64,000 bases of DNA from Nageia nagi (GCA_050084985.1 JBITNC010000001.1:24800001-24864000); one strand, 5' to 3'. Shown: positions 11,418 to 23,660, counted from the first letter of the stretch. Translations and numbers: made by a program. Notes: generated by a model not told the origin, from the sequence alone.

Positions 11418-11894
11418 TATTAGAATTTGTAATGTAATATTGTGTAACATTTTTTCTTAATGTAAATTCACTTAATACTTAAAGTATTATTAGATACCTT
11501 AAAGTATTAAGGCAATAAAAATAGAAGAAGGATTAAAAATATGCATGAGTTTAAAAATAGGTAAAGAATTAAAAATATAAAAGAGATTAATTATAGAGTG
11601 GGTTTATTCTTATAAAAAGAGAAGAACCCTCCCCTTCTCTAGTTACACATAATTGTAATGCAAGCTTTGTTAAAGGTTTAGAGTGTGAGAGAGAAAAGAG
11701 ATTTTGTAAGTGAGGTCCTTGAGAATAAGAAGATCTTAGTTAGTGGACATACTCCCAAGAAGGAAGGAACCACTTTATATCTTGTATTATTTGTGTGATT
11801 TGCTTTAGTTATTATGCTATTGTATTGATGTTGAAAGTACCTTCTTGAGATCTTGGTAGAGTAGAAGTTAATTTGAAAAGGGTTAAATTCTTCA
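11418..11894 (+). repeat. Element 2 5' LTR
   Basis: It aligns along its whole length with 18593-19076. Its first dinucleotide is TA where the partner has TG, a single change; it ends TTCA just before the PBS. A TATA-like TATAAAAAG lies at 11611-11619 and an inverted-repeat block at about 11473-11512. Confidence 0.9.
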
Positions 11895-11896
11895 AG

Positions 11897-11908
11897 TGGT
11901 ATCAAAGC
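11897..11908 (+). promoter_or_regulatory. Element 2 PBS
   Basis: TGGTATCAAAGC, one base from the initiator-Met-tRNA PBS of elements 1 and 3, two bases after the LTR end. Confidence 0.85.
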
Positions 11909-12345
11909 TTTTCTTGAAGGCTCCTCTTCAACATCTATGAAGGTCCATTCCTTCTCTTTCTCTATACATTATTGAGGTAAAAGGGTTTGAAGGTATAATC
12001 ACCTACCTCTTCATAGCTAAATTTTACTTTTATTACTAACCTTTTTTTTGGTTCCATGAAGATGAGGTTAAAGATAGCAAAATTTGATTAAAGTAGAATA
12101 TATCGCTATACTAATATGTTAGTTTAATTTATATTATTGTTATCCATTATTTTAGCTTATTAGTTATAATTTTTAAAGTAAACTGCTTAATGTGTAGTAA
12201 TAATATGCAATAATTTGTTATTATAGATTAAATTTGCAAGTTCTAGTTAGTGTAGAATTGGGTAAAATTATTGCAAATTTTTTTACTATATTATTATTGT
12301 TTTTACAACTTTTATAAAACTTTATTTTTTTTACAATTTTATAAA

Positions 12346-12380
<35 letters not shown>

Positions 12381-13696
12381 GTAATTGGTTTTTATTTTAT
12401 TAAAAAAACTATTTTTTTCAGTATTTTATATTTTTGATTTTTAATTATAAAAAAAACTAAACTTTTTTTTAGTTAATTTTATGCATATTTTAATGTTATT
12501 GCATAGGTTAATGTTAATTTTATGCATAGATTAAGGTTAATAAATTATGCATAGGTTAATGTTAAGTATGCATGAATTAATGATGTTTATTTTAATACAT
12601 GTTTGATGCACACATGTGGTTGGATAAAAATTTTAAATGCATTCTTTAATTTTTTGTCCTAGTGCATGTTTTTGCTAAGTGGATAATTTTTTTTAAATGC
12701 ATGATTTAATATTTTATCATAATGCATGTGAATAGATAAAGTTTTCCTAAATATTTTTGCCTTGTTTTTGATGATAAATTGCAAATAAGGAATTATTTCA
12801 AGTCCATTTTTAAGTAACAAGGGGTAAATTCCTCATATTTGATAATGCACCTTTTTAAAGAGTTTCATTAGAAGTTGTAACAAAACCTATTGGAATCTTA
12901 GATTCATTTATTGTTACTTAAAATTAATGAACCTTATGTAAAGAGATCCATTAGAGATTGTAACAAAGCCCATTGGACTATTTAGTTCATACTTATGGAT
13001 GATGTGGGATGTATTTTATTTTTCAAAAGCACTTTATTTGTTTTACATATTTACTTTATATGAAAAGTACATAAATATTGAAAATTGCTCCCCCTAAAAT
13101 GAATACATTTGCATATTTGTTTTGCAACATGACTTGTTTAAGAAGCCATGAGATGAGGATAAGGTGGATTGGAGCCTTTTAATCTATCGATCCAAATGGT
13201 GAAAAGTTTATACTTCTTAATTTCTCCTAAGTCCTCTATTGATTTGGACTTAACTCAATATAAGTGGACATGCATGTGTGTAGTGATACCACATATCCAT
13301 ATATCCATTCAAAGATTATCCTAATAACCTAAGAGAAAAATTCAAAACTTAATCAAGATAATTAATTTGGCTAAAAAAATATATATCATAACCTTGAAAA
13401 ATAACTTGTATATCTCTTTATGAGAGTATATCACTACCCAAGGGAAACTAGTTGAGGATTGGTAGGATCTAGGCTCCTTGCAGACATCTAGGTGAAGGCC
13501 TAATTTTAGATAAGAAAATAAGCTTCAACATTTTTCTCTCTTCGGTTATACTTGGTGATGAAGATGTTGGATGTATGATTGTTATTCTTGTTAATAATTA
13601 AGCATTTAATTTATTGATTAGTTCAAAAATGTATTTGTATAATTAATGTTTCATGTATGATTACATTATTTATCTCTTTCATATTATTTTGTAGCA
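11909..13696 (+). other. Element 2 untranslated leader
   Basis: About 1.8 kb between PBS and gag without a coding frame. It contains a (TA)n run at 12350-12377, a degenerate repeat of ATGCATAGGTTAATGTTAA-like units at about 12480-12590, and a segment at 13140-13545 that aligns closely with 58245-58640 of element 3. Confidence 0.75.
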
Positions 13697-14579
13697 ATGG
13701 AAGACTCTTTTGCATCCAAGCATATCTTAGATGGTTCTAACTATGGTATTTGGGAACCTAGGATGAAGGCAAAAATTCAAGCATAGAAAATTTAGATAAT
13801 TATCAATAAAAACCAAGTTACTCCATCTAAGGAGAAGGAGCTTGAAGCTTATAATACTAAAAATAATTTGGTAGCTTCTATAATCTTTCATGCCATTTCA
13901 AATGAGATCCTTCTCATGATATCTTCTTCAAATACCACAAAGAAAGCTTGAGATAAACTAAAGAGTATCTACCTTGGTACTAAATTTTTTAAGAGGTTCA
14001 CAATTCTTTAGAAGTTGCTTCAATCACATCAAGATAAAAGTGAAAGTGTGGCTATATATCTAAATAAGATTATTGACCTTAGGACTCAACTAGTAGGGTG
14101 TGGATGCAATTGGATCAATAATGAGTTTTGAACTTTCATAATTCTTTAAAGCCTCTTTGCTAAGTTTAGTTAGTTTGTAACTGTTATTGAAACTAAGCTT
14201 GATGATAAAAAAGAAGTGTTTTCTTTGAAAAATCTATCAAGGTTTCTCTTGAAATATGAGGAAACACTTAGCAATAAAGTGTTGATCACCACACCTAAGG
14301 AACCATCTGTGGAACTTGATCCAATGAACTCTCACTTCAAAAAGAAGAACCATAACCAAAAGAAAGATTCTTATGCTCTTAAGAATAACTTCAAGAATGG
14401 TGGGAATAAGTAGAATTATGATAGTAGTAATTCAAAGGAAACTAAATTAAAATTTGATGAAAATTATAATTTTTGTTACCATTATGGTCATAAGAAAATT
14501 GATTGCTTTAGGAAAAAGAAAGATCAAAGTGAATAAAGATTTAGAAAATTAAATAAATCTAATAATAAGAGGAACAAAA
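13697..14579 (+). pseudogene. gag: Element 2 Gag
   Basis: The start ATG at 13697 gives MEDSFASKHILDGSNYGIWE, a standard Copia Gag opening. Stops appear within 35 codons and recur. The frame that includes 14216-14413 (VFSLKNLSRFLLKYEETLSNKVL) aligns with the Gag of element 3 at 59354-59420. A zinc-knuckle remnant CYHYGHKKIDC lies near 14475-14510 with the second Cys changed to His or Tyr depending on alignment. Element 3 has an Asn-rich tract before the knuckle; this copy has a Lys/Asn-rich stretch at the same place. Confidence 0.8.
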
Positions 14580-15923
14580 ATGCTATTTATGTTGCTAACT
14601 TTTACTCCAAGTCTCTCACTTTGAAAAATAATTGAATTATTGATTTTAGATGCACTAATCACATGTGTTTTGAAAAGGATAAGTTTGAAAACTTTCATAA
14701 GTATATAAAAGATGCAGTTATGATAAGTGATAGTTCAATCCTTAGAATTCAAGGTATTGAGAGTGTGTTGATACAAGAGAAGATTCTTGAGAATGTGCTT
14801 TATGTGCTTAAATTCACTATGAATCTTTTTTTTGTAATTTAAATTGCAAGAAAGGATGACTCTTTTTATTCTAACTCACACTTTTGGTAAATGAAAAAGG
14901 ATCTTATCACTTTGGTGAAAGGTTTAATGCAAGATGACCTTTATATTATGGATCAATTTCTAACAAAGATGTGCCTTGCAATTAATATTTGATCTAGAAA
15001 CAATCTTTGGAACCAGTTATTAGGCTACCTAAACCATAAGAATATTCAAATTATGAAAGATCATGAACTTGTGGAAGGTTTGCCTACAATATCACCTAAA
15101 ATTGGTCTTTGTGGGAAGTGCATTCTAGTTAAAATAAATCGATAAAAATTTCCAAAAGATAAGGTAACTAGAGCAACTTAGACTTTTTAGCTTATGCATA
15201 CATATTTGATGGGTCCATTTCAAACTAAGTTATTTGGAAGAACATCTTATGTCTTAACCTTTATTGATGACTTTAGTAAGATGACATTTGGTTATTTTAT
15301 AAAGCACAAGGACCAAACTTTTGATAGGCTCAAAGATTTCAAAGCCTTGGTAGAAAATTAGTCTAAATTCAAAATCAAGATGTTAAGATCTAATAATGGG
15401 GGTGAGTATAATAGAAATGAATTCAATGATTTTTTTACCAAGTATGAAATCAAGAGGAAATTTACTATCCCTTACACTCTTCAACAAAATATTGTTGTTG
15501 AAAAGAAGAATAGAACCATTCAAAAACTAACAAGATGTATGTTGGAAAATCTTTCTAACTTCTTATGAGGTGAAGCTATAAATATTGCAATCTACATCTT
15601 AAATAGGTATCCTACAAAAGTAGTTAAAGGTAAATCTTCATATGAGACATGGATAGAAAATAAACCTAACATCTTTCAGTTTAGAGTCTTTGGTTGTGAT
15701 GCTTATACCTTTGTTGTTCTTAAAAAAAAAAAAGCTTGATAAGAGATCTAAAAAATGTATCTTTATGGGATATAAAAATCAGCATAGATGCTACAAGTTA
15801 TATCAAATTTCCTTTTGTGTAATAATTATGTCAAGGGATATAAAGTTCAATGAACTACCTAAAGAGTATACTTCTTATAAAAACCTTGATGAGGGTGATG
15901 ATTCTTCTATTTCTCCTAACTGA
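14580..15923 (+). pseudogene. pol: Element 2 protease and integrase
   Basis: The protease motif is decayed: the site reads IDFRCTNHMCFEKD near 14640, where relatives have a D-S-G core. The integrase zinc-binding segment (NHKNIQ-like, then CGKCILVK) lies near 15030-15130. The catalytic core includes FIDDFSKMTFGYF, MLRSNNGGEYNRNEF (from 15380) and TIPYTLQQN. The C-terminal part includes FRVFGCDAYTF and KKCIFMGYKNQHRCYKLYQ (15690-15850). The first catalytic Asp position reads Tyr (HTYLMGP, near 15205). A run of ten A residues near 15722 adds a likely frameshift. Confidence 0.8.
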
Positions 15924-16076
15924 TTAGATGTCAGTGTGGATTTGTTACCTAAGGATCAAAACTCTCCAACATAAAAGATAACAAGGAGTATGACCATTAA
16001 TAAATACTTATTTTCTAAAATTGATTGCAAGAATGAGCCCTAATCCTACAAAGAATCTTCAAAGTATGAGTGCTAG

Positions 16077-16900
16077 GTGAATGCTATGAATGTGGAGTAT
16101 GAAGCTCTTATGAAGAATCAAACTTGGGATTTGGTTCCTTATTCTAATGAATGCAATGTAATTGGAAATAAATGGATTTATAAGGTCAAATATAACTTAG
16201 TTAGAGAGATTGAAAAATACAAATCAAGGTTAGTAGCTAAGGGTTTCACTCAAAAATATGGAGTTAATTATGAAGAAAATTTTACTCCAGTGGAAAAGAT
16301 ACCTATTATCAAGGTAATATTTGTTCTTTTAATAGCTTAAAAATGTAAAATTTTACAACTTGATGTCAAGAGTGCTTTTCTCAATGGTGACTTAGATGTG
16401 GAAATTTATATGAATAAATTATAAGGGTTTTTTATTAAAGGTAAAGAATCTTTTATGTGCAAGTTAAAGAAATCTTTGTATGGACTTAAGCAAGAACCAA
16501 GGGTTTGGTACAAAAAAGATTTTTGGATACTTTGAGAAAATTAGATTTTCTAAATGCTTCTCTAACATAGATCTTTATGTGCTCAACCAAGGATAATATT
16601 TGATCTTGATTCTTCTCTATGTGGATTATCTATTGATTATAGAGAATAATATGATTCTCATACAAGATTGCATATCTAAACTTAAGGTAACTTTTGAAAT
16701 GACTGATCTTAGTCTATTGCACTACTACCTTAGTATGCAAGTGTACTAATACAAGGATTGTACTTACCTCAATCAATCTAAGTATATCTTATATATATTG
16801 AAAAGTTTTATAATGGAGGAGTGCAAGCATGCTACAATTCCAATCTCTCCTAGAATCACTTTATCTCTTAGTTCCAACTCTTAGTTAACAGATGCTATGA
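16077..16900 (+). pseudogene. pol: Element 2 reverse transcriptase
   Basis: Copia RT blocks are readable in several frames: MNVEYEALMKNQTWDLV, NVIGNKWIYKVKYN, RLVAKGFTQKYGVNYEENFTPVEK, LDVKSAFLNGDLDVEIYM, SLYGLKQEPRVWY and MTDLSLLHYYLSMQVY. The catalytic motif is YVDY (16618-16629) in place of YVDD, which by itself should abolish polymerase activity. Stops are frequent. Confidence 0.85.
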
Positions 16901-17544
16901 ATTACAGATAATTAATTGGTAGTATTCTATATTTGACTATCTCCATGCCAAATATTACGTTTTCTATGAATTTTATTGCTCTATATATGGAAAATCCATA
17001 TGTTGAGCACTTCAATGCTATTAAAAATTTTTGAGGTATGTTGTAAGCACTGAGAATCTTGCTCTCAAGTATGACAAGTTTCTCTCATTTGTTCTCTTAG
17101 GATTCTCAAATTTTGACTACAAAGGAGATAGAGATGATAAAAAATCAACCTCTACTTATGTGTTTAACATTTGTTTAGGTGATATCTCTTGGAATTTTAA
17201 GAAGCAACCTACTACTACTCTCTCCACCACTGATGTTGAATATTATGCAATGTTAGTTACAGCTTCAGAAGCCATTTAGTTGAGGTATCTTTTAAAAGAA
17301 ATAGGGCATGAACAAGTTCATCCATTATAAATTGCTTGAAATAATCAATTAGCTATTACTTTGGAAAAGAATCCTATTTTCTATCAGAGAATAAGACATA
17401 TAGAAATCCAAACCCACTTCATGAGAGAGAAGGTTTTGGATGGTCTTATACACTTGCAGTATTATCCATCAATCCTAAACTTTCCTGATTTATTCACCAA
17501 TCCCATTCTTGAAGCTTAATTCTATAAACTTAAGGAGTCTATTG
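16901..17544 (+). pseudogene. pol: Element 2 RNase H
   Basis: The domain is readable from LIGSILYLTISMPNITF through FSNFDYKGDRDDKKSTSTYVF (from 17100), ISWNFKKQPTTTLSTTDVEYYAM, RHIEIQTHFMREKVLDGLIH and PDLFTNPILEA to KLKESIGLVKL. It has several stops. It matches the element 3 RNase H block by block. Confidence 0.85.
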
Positions 17545-17890
17545 GGTTGGTAAAGTTACCCTTAAAAAAAATTAAATATTGTATTCTTGTTAAATCCATT
17601 ATAATTTCTTCCTTAATAAAATTGTTGAACTTTTTTTTGGTTTGTATACTCTGTTTATACATTCTTTTATTTGGTAACTATAAGTATGGGTTTGGCATCT
17701 TAGTGATGACTTATAGTGTACCTCAAATCCAAGTACATTATATCAAGAAAAAATTTCTTGATGCAACAACTACAGCTCTATTCATGTACCTTTATCTCTC
17801 TTGATTTATTCACTAGCTGCTATAGAAACTTTGTTGTGCACACTTTGAAACTTTTTATGGTAGTGAATTTGTTCTCAAGGGGGAGTGAAG
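17545..17890 (+). repeat. Rearranged segment in element 2: partial second copy of the pol tail and 3' UTR
   Basis: In element 3 the RNase H end is followed directly by TTCAAGGGGGAGTGAAG. In element 2 the matching place reads CCTTAAAAAAAATTAAA, like a G-to-A-decayed version. It is followed by about 110 bp resembling the 3' UTR, including 17675-17721, which repeats 18144-18190 at about 40 of 46 positions. Then comes a second pol-tail-like stretch (YIKKKFLDA, then a DLFT-like segment) and an intact AAGGGGGAGTGAAG at 17877-17890. Confidence 0.6.
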
Positions 17891-18582
17891 GTTGAATTCA
17901 TATTTTTGATGATAGCTTCATCCCTAGGAGGCTATTTTTTATTGTATAGTGTTGATATAAATGTATATCTTCATGGTTAGTTCACTTGGTATGAAAAACT
18001 CATGGTACATTTTATTTATTATCACTATGTGAGAAATTAGTATGTGTTTGTTAGCACTATTTGATTATCCATATGTGAGTAACTTATATATGCACACATA
18101 ATTTTTTGTTGTTGATCAACACATGTTTATATATATAGTAGATGACTATAAGTATTGGATTGGCATCTTCATGATGACTTATAGTGCATCATTGATAAGT
18201 TTATGGATGGCATTATTTAGTTTATTTATCTTATGATTGATATGAATGTTATATGATGCTCCTAACTGATCTTGTTTGTGAGCTACTTGTAGCTTGTAGG
18301 TTTCATCTTAAGAGTGTAGGTTACTTACTTCATGTGGGTAGGCTCATGGAGGCTCATATATCAATTCAAAGTTGATCAAATACACTTATAGTGAAATCAG
18401 TTGTGGTTAATGATTGTATTATAAACCATTTTTTCAAATGGTATTGTAATGAATCTCAAATTAAGATTTCCTTTATTTTGAAATGATGTAAAAATTCTCA
18501 TCCCTATTTGTATCTATTTGGATAATAACTCTCTCTTACTTTATCTTTCTTCTTCTCTCTACACTCTATCCCAATATTACAT
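17891..18582 (+). other. Element 2 3' untranslated region
   Basis: About 700 bp between the internal purine tract and the functional PPT, with no coding frame. It aligns with 62813-63518 of element 3, with shared landmarks such as CTTCAYCCCTAGGAGG and GATGACYTATAGTGCA. Confidence 0.75.
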
Positions 18583-18592
18583 TAAAGGAGAG
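18583..18592 (+). promoter_or_regulatory. Element 2 PPT
   Basis: TAAAGGAGAG immediately before the 3' LTR start. The equivalent site in element 3 reads AAGGGGGAG. Confidence 0.8.
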
Positions 18593-19076
18593 TGTTAAAA
18601 TTTATAATGTAATATTGTGTAATATTTTTCTTTAATGTAAATTCATTTAATACTTAAAGTATCATTAGTTACCTTAAAGTATTAAGGAAATAAAAATAAG
18701 AGAAGGATTAAAAATAAGTATGAGTTTAAAAATAGGTAAAAGATTAAAAATAGAAAGGGATTAATTATAGAGTGGGTTTCTTCTTATAAAAAAAAGAAGA
18801 ACCCTCCGCTTCTCTAGTTACACACAATTGTAATGCAAGCTTTGTTATAGGTTTAGAATGTGAGAGAGAGAAGAGATTTTGTAAGAGAGATCCTTAAAAA
18901 TAAGATCTTAGTTAGTGGATGTACTCCCAATGAAGGAGAAACCATTTTATATCTTGTATTATTTATGTTATTGAATTTAGTTATTATGTTATTGTGTTGA
19001 TGTTGAAAGTACCTTCTTGAGATCTTGGTAGAGTAGAAATTAATTTGGGAAGAGTTAAAGTCTTCACCCTCCTTAG
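18593..19076 (+). repeat. Element 2 3' LTR
   Basis: It starts TGTTAAAATT directly after the PPT and ends TCTTCA at 19076. TATA-like sequence TATAAAAA lies at about 18785. Minus-strand ORFs over both LTRs (11678-11905, 18853-19113) are near-identical shadows of the LTR. Confidence 0.9.
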
Positions 19077-19175
19077 CAACCATATAAAACCACCTATAAA
19101 TATCCATATACATTTACCTAAGGGGTGACAAGTCCCTAATGCCTATTTTCTCCTTCTCCTCTCTTGTTCACTCCC

Positions 19176-19403
19176 TTAACCTTCTCCTAATGGCCGAATG
19201 GGATGAAGAAGCTCATTTTGCATATACCTCTCTTGTTGGGGGTGCCACCACATCTCATATGTTGGTGTGATAAAAACATTAACCACATTAGGGATTTTAA
19301 GGGCCTCATCTAGGGAATCCTCGACTTGTATGTACCTACTCTTGGGCAGGTCACCTTGCATGCTTATTCTTCTATATAAAATTGATCTTGGTGTACTACC
19401 CAA
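19176..19403 (-). other. Unidentified minus-strand ORF (75 codons)
   Basis: It begins MGSTPRSILYRRISMQGD and continues with ordinary-looking protein composition (VVNVFITPTYEMWWHPQQ). I do not recognise a family. It lies just outside the right LTR of element 2 in the older target sequence. It could be a transposon Gag fragment or a chance ORF. Confidence 0.25.
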
Positions 19404-20877
19404 TAAATAACCCTGTTAGTAAATAAGATAAACAATATTATAACAAATGTATTTTTATTTCTCTTAGATAGACCTCAAATGTAAAATTGTGAATTTTTGT
19501 ATTGAGTGTGCCTTTCCATAAGGGCTTTTACAAAATGATATTTTAGATCCTCTTAGGGTTTTACAGAGTCATCGACATTTTGGATGTAGTAGATGACAAC
19601 TTTCTTCAATTTTTATGTTTGATTTGTAGTCATTGGTATTTATACAATTGGAGTGTGTTTTTTACTAAATCTTGTCTCTTACTTTATTTTTGCTTAGTAT
19701 TTTATTCTCTAGTTATTATTTCTATAGTAAACCTTTGATATTTCATGCCTTAGCACTAGTGGACCATGCACACATGCCAAAACAAACCATAAAACATATC
19801 TAGTCATATAAAAATATGAAGTACTAAATTGAAATAAATGAACAAGTGCATGAATAAAGTACTTAAATCTTTAAAAGATCTAAGTGAATTTTATTAGAGT
19901 TCTTTTACTTCAAATTCAAGTCCTTTTTTTTAATGTTGAAGGCTTTATTTATAGATTGAGGAAACTAGAGAAGTTTCCATTTTGGAGATAAAAACCAAGA
20001 TAGAAAAGCTTATCCACTCTTGTCATGGTTGTGATCTGGTGCTTAGATGCCCAAGATTGGTGATGAATCATTCTTAAGTTATAAATTTTTGGAGAATTTA
20101 TTTAACAACTTACCATTTTTGTTTTGATTTTATGAATCATAGTCATTGATGTTTAGCTATCGAACACTGACATCTAGTATAGGTCATGATCGATGTTCAG
20201 AGTTAGATGTTAACATTTTGCTTTTATTATATTTTTATTAATAATATTGTATTTTTATGTCCCTCTTTCAACTTTCAAAAGAGGGGTAATTTTTAGGTGT
20301 TTACATTTTCCCCTTTTTGAATTATCCACAATTCTAAGCAAGGGATAATTCAAAAATTTACCTTTTTGGAGGTGGGTGTATTCAGGTTTCTTAACTTGTA
20401 TTTTCAAATTTAGTTGATATTTTGGATTAACCTATTCCCTAGAATAAGAAAAAATTGATTGCTTAAATCATGATTAAATCTATTTATTATCTTTTGCATT
20501 TGAAGCATGTTGAAAATAGTGGTGTTATATTATCAAAGTGAAACTTGTGTGTATTAATAGACCAAATGCTATTATGTGGTAGGTATATGATGGTGCTCTA
20601 GCTCATCTCCATATGCCTAGGCTAGTATGTGATAAAGAAATTTACTCTATTAATACAATTGATTTGATTATTCTGCTCTTCATCCTGATAGTGAGGTTAC
20701 ATAATGATCTTGTGCAAAATTTCATACTATGTATTTAGTCATATTCAAGTTTTTTAAATTTTGTATTACTTATGAGTTTAGTTTCTCCAAAATATGTTGC
20801 ATTCACCGAAGTGACAAGTAAGCTACTTGACCATTTTATCTTTGATAGATTTTTTTTTGGTTCATTGAAAATTCATG
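19404..20877. other. AT-rich noncoding stretch, no gene seen
   Basis: No convincing reading frame on either strand. It includes repeated words of the form ATCGATGTT and TAGGTCATGATCG (20150-20220), which recur in variant form at about 21110-21180, upstream of the PMD relic. Confidence 0.5.
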
Positions 20878-21075
20878 ATGGGGGGTATGAAAAGATGATT
20901 ATCCCATCAAGGACTCATGAAGGGATGTTTTCATAATATTGCCTCATCAAGGACCCATGATGAGGTGTTAAAAAAAGGGCTTAAATATTTTTTATAATTT
21001 TCTTTGTATATTCATATATTTTTGTATTGCCTCATTTGGAACTCATAATGAGATACTAGAAGGAGGTCTTGAAGA
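20878..21075. repeat. Short repeats with small inverted-repeat cores upstream of the PMD relic
   Basis: Three spaced variants of a unit shaped CCTCATC...GATGAGG occur at about 20905-20935, 20941-20966 and 21029-21054. Each can pair with itself, for example CCTCATCAAGGACC followed by CATGATGAGG. The copies are degenerate. Confidence 0.45.
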
Positions 21076-21768
21076 TTGTGTATTTTTTATTTATTTTTTA
21101 ATTTTTTAGATGATCATCGACATTTGCTTCAAGTCATCAATGTTCCATATTAATCACCAATGTTTGACCTAAAATCATTGACATACAAGGTTATAAATCA
21201 AATAAAAGAAAAGGTGTGTTATCATTTTCTCATTTATCTTTTATTTTCTAGATCTCCTATCAGCTTGACACACTTTTTCATGCTTAACTTCCTATTTAGC
21301 TACATTGTCACCTTTTGTGAGTCAACATGCCATCAAGGAGGAGACTAGCTATTTGGATGAGGCCAATTAGGGATGAGGTATGGTTTTAAAACCTTCCTTA
21401 TAATTTTTTACTTAAATATCTAATTTTAGAGGCTAAATTTAAAAACAAAAATAGGAGTTATTATTTTTGTATTTACAAGTTTTTTAACCATTTAGAATTT
21501 GTAAATATGTTAATTTTTGATTATTTTTACATTTTTTGGGTTTTTCCATCATGATCATTAGCCAAATCCAAAGGGTTTTAGGGTCATCTATGTTTAGCTA
21601 GTGGATGCCATGACTTTGCAACTTAATTGCTAGGTTGTTAGCATTCAATCCTTAAGCAATTTGTTTTACTTAGATTACTTTACTATTTATTCTAGGTTTG
21701 AGATGTTTTCTACCTTAGGCATCGTTATCCTACTATAATTTAGGAGGGATATCTATTTATTACTTTCA

Positions 21769-23660
21769 TGGATCATACCTTTTTTAGAAAGTGGGATTTG
21801 GAATTGGACCCTATGTGGGTCACATTCACTAGGAGTACCCTCTCATGGTAGCTTTGCTGGAGAGGTGAGACTCTACCACTTCTACTTTCTATCTCCCGAT
21901 AGGGGAGATGGCTATCATAGTGGAGGAAATCCATCATCTCTATCACTTTCCTATTCATAGAAAATGAATTCAACACATTGTTGATAGGAGTGATGCTTTG
22001 CTTGCTATCTCCTATCTATATGGAGTTGATAGGGTTGACACAATCATGTCTAATATCAACTCAAGAGGGATCAAGTATTTTTAGTATTGGCATGTGGACT
22101 AGAAGGGGAGCATCAGTTTCTACTTCTTGATGGGATTGATCTAGTGCTATGATCTTCTTGACATGAGAAGTTGATGATTTCCATAATCATTGCTTCTTGT
22201 TATTGCAAATATGATGTAGCATGGCACTATATTCACTTTGGCTCCCATATTGTTGGCATAATGTTATAGGGATTTGTTCCTTTATTCTTAGGGGCATATA
22301 TATTCTTTATCGATGATTATCACACTACAAGAATGGGAATATGAGCACATTATCATTGCACATCCTCATGGTATTCCCATTCCTAGTTTTATGGATCATG
22401 GATAATAGATAATAAGTATTTTGAGATGGGGAGATGACTTTTATATCCATACTACTAATGACATTCATAGAGATATTTGTTTCTACCATGGGATGCTTAG
22501 CCAGCTCATGCTTGACCACATCAAGTTTTGAACCTATCATCTATATCCAGTGTGAGATTAGTTAGAGGTAGATCTTACAAGCATTCAATAGGTATTAGAA
22601 CTAGTTTGGTCTCATGCAAGATATTTATATAGAGCCTATGAGGTATTAAGGACAGGGGAACCTTCCTATGGTGGGTCTTGAACCTCTTACTTATGTTGAG
22701 ACTAATCCTATAGGTGATGAGGATATTAATGAGGAGGTTGATGTAGAGGTTACAAAGGTTTTTTCTTCTTGGTGGCTAGTTGAGCTTGAGGAGGATGAGG
22801 AGGGTGACTAGGGCCATTGAGTGTTGTAGCAAGTAGAGGATATTGGTGTAAGGCCTATCGTAGAGGAGGGTAATGATGTAGGGATGGGTCTTACTAAGGA
22901 TATTCCAAATATGGAGGTCCAAGAAGAGGTGTATGTACCTCATGGTGAGGGCATTTAAAAGATAGAGGGAGCAGATCCATAATTTCATAATTATGACTCT
23001 CTACTTGGTAATATTAAAGAACTTAAGTTTTTACTTGAGAAATCTTGATCATGACTTGATCAGTCACTCTAGGACAATGAGTCCTTATGAGCTCAACTTC
23101 ACCATATTAGGAATTTAGAAGAGGATATGATTAGGTACAAGGAAAATCAAGATACGTATAAGCATGAGAGGGATATGGCATGAGACATGATCCAATCCCT
23201 ACACCAAAATCCAAGTATAAATGGCATTGTAGTGGGAGTAGAGAGACACTCATCTACCTTTGTTAGAGATATATGTAGACAAAGGGACTAATTACATGGA
23301 GTTTTTGATACTTGGATAATGGGTGTTCTTGCATATGCACCTGGTTTGGATTATCCCATCCACCCTCCAGGCTATGTTCCTTTGGATATTTGCATACTTC
23401 CCTCTATGATAACCAATAACACATAGGGTGGAACCAACACACAGAGAGGTCAAGGTAGGGCTACAACTACTCCTAATAGGAGTGTTACCACTACTTCTTC
23501 TCATCATAGATATATATCATCAGATATTTAGGTAGCATGGTGAGAGGAGTATTGGTAGCCCTTCAACATTAGCATAAAGAGGTAAAGAGACTAGTTAGAC
23601 TATTGGTCATGGTGGTGGTGAGGGCAGTGCTTATGAGGATGTCCTTAGGGATTAAGTATT
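21769..23660 (+). pseudogene. Plant mobile domain (PMD)-like gene relic with coiled-coil C-terminal part
   Basis: Read across frameshifts and stops, the plus strand shows features of the plant mobile domain (PF10536 type, found in MAIN/MAIL-like proteins and in transposons). There is an opening WDLELDPMWVTFTRS, then STFYLPIGEMAI (about 21880-21915), matching the conserved F-x-LP-x-GEMxI core, IQHIVDRSDALLAISYLYG, and LQEWEYEH (22325-22348), matching the conserved LLQxWAYEH. After the domain comes an acidic stretch (22690-22980), then heptad-like segments (IRNLEEDMIRYKENQDTYKHERD, about 23100-23190) and a Thr/Ser/Gly-rich tail ending near 23660. I cannot tell whether it was a free gene, a MULE cargo, or the extra ORF of a Gypsy element. 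Confidence 0.6.

Larger units (their letters stand above)
11418..19076 (+). mobile_element. Element 2: Ty1/Copia LTR retrotransposon (7,659 bp), degenerate
   Basis: LTRs of 477 and 484 bp flank a Copia gag-PR-IN-RT-RH region on the plus strand. The flanks CCCTT (11413-11417) and CCCTC (19077-19081) are a target duplication with one mismatch. A PBS and a PPT sit in the right places. It belongs to the same family as element 3: its leader, coding region, 3' untranslated region and LTR hairpin align with it. It has a 1.8-kb leader and more than 1 kb between RNase H and the 3' LTR. Dozens of stops, several frameshifts and a YVDY in place of YVDD in RT make it non-functional. Confidence 0.92.
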
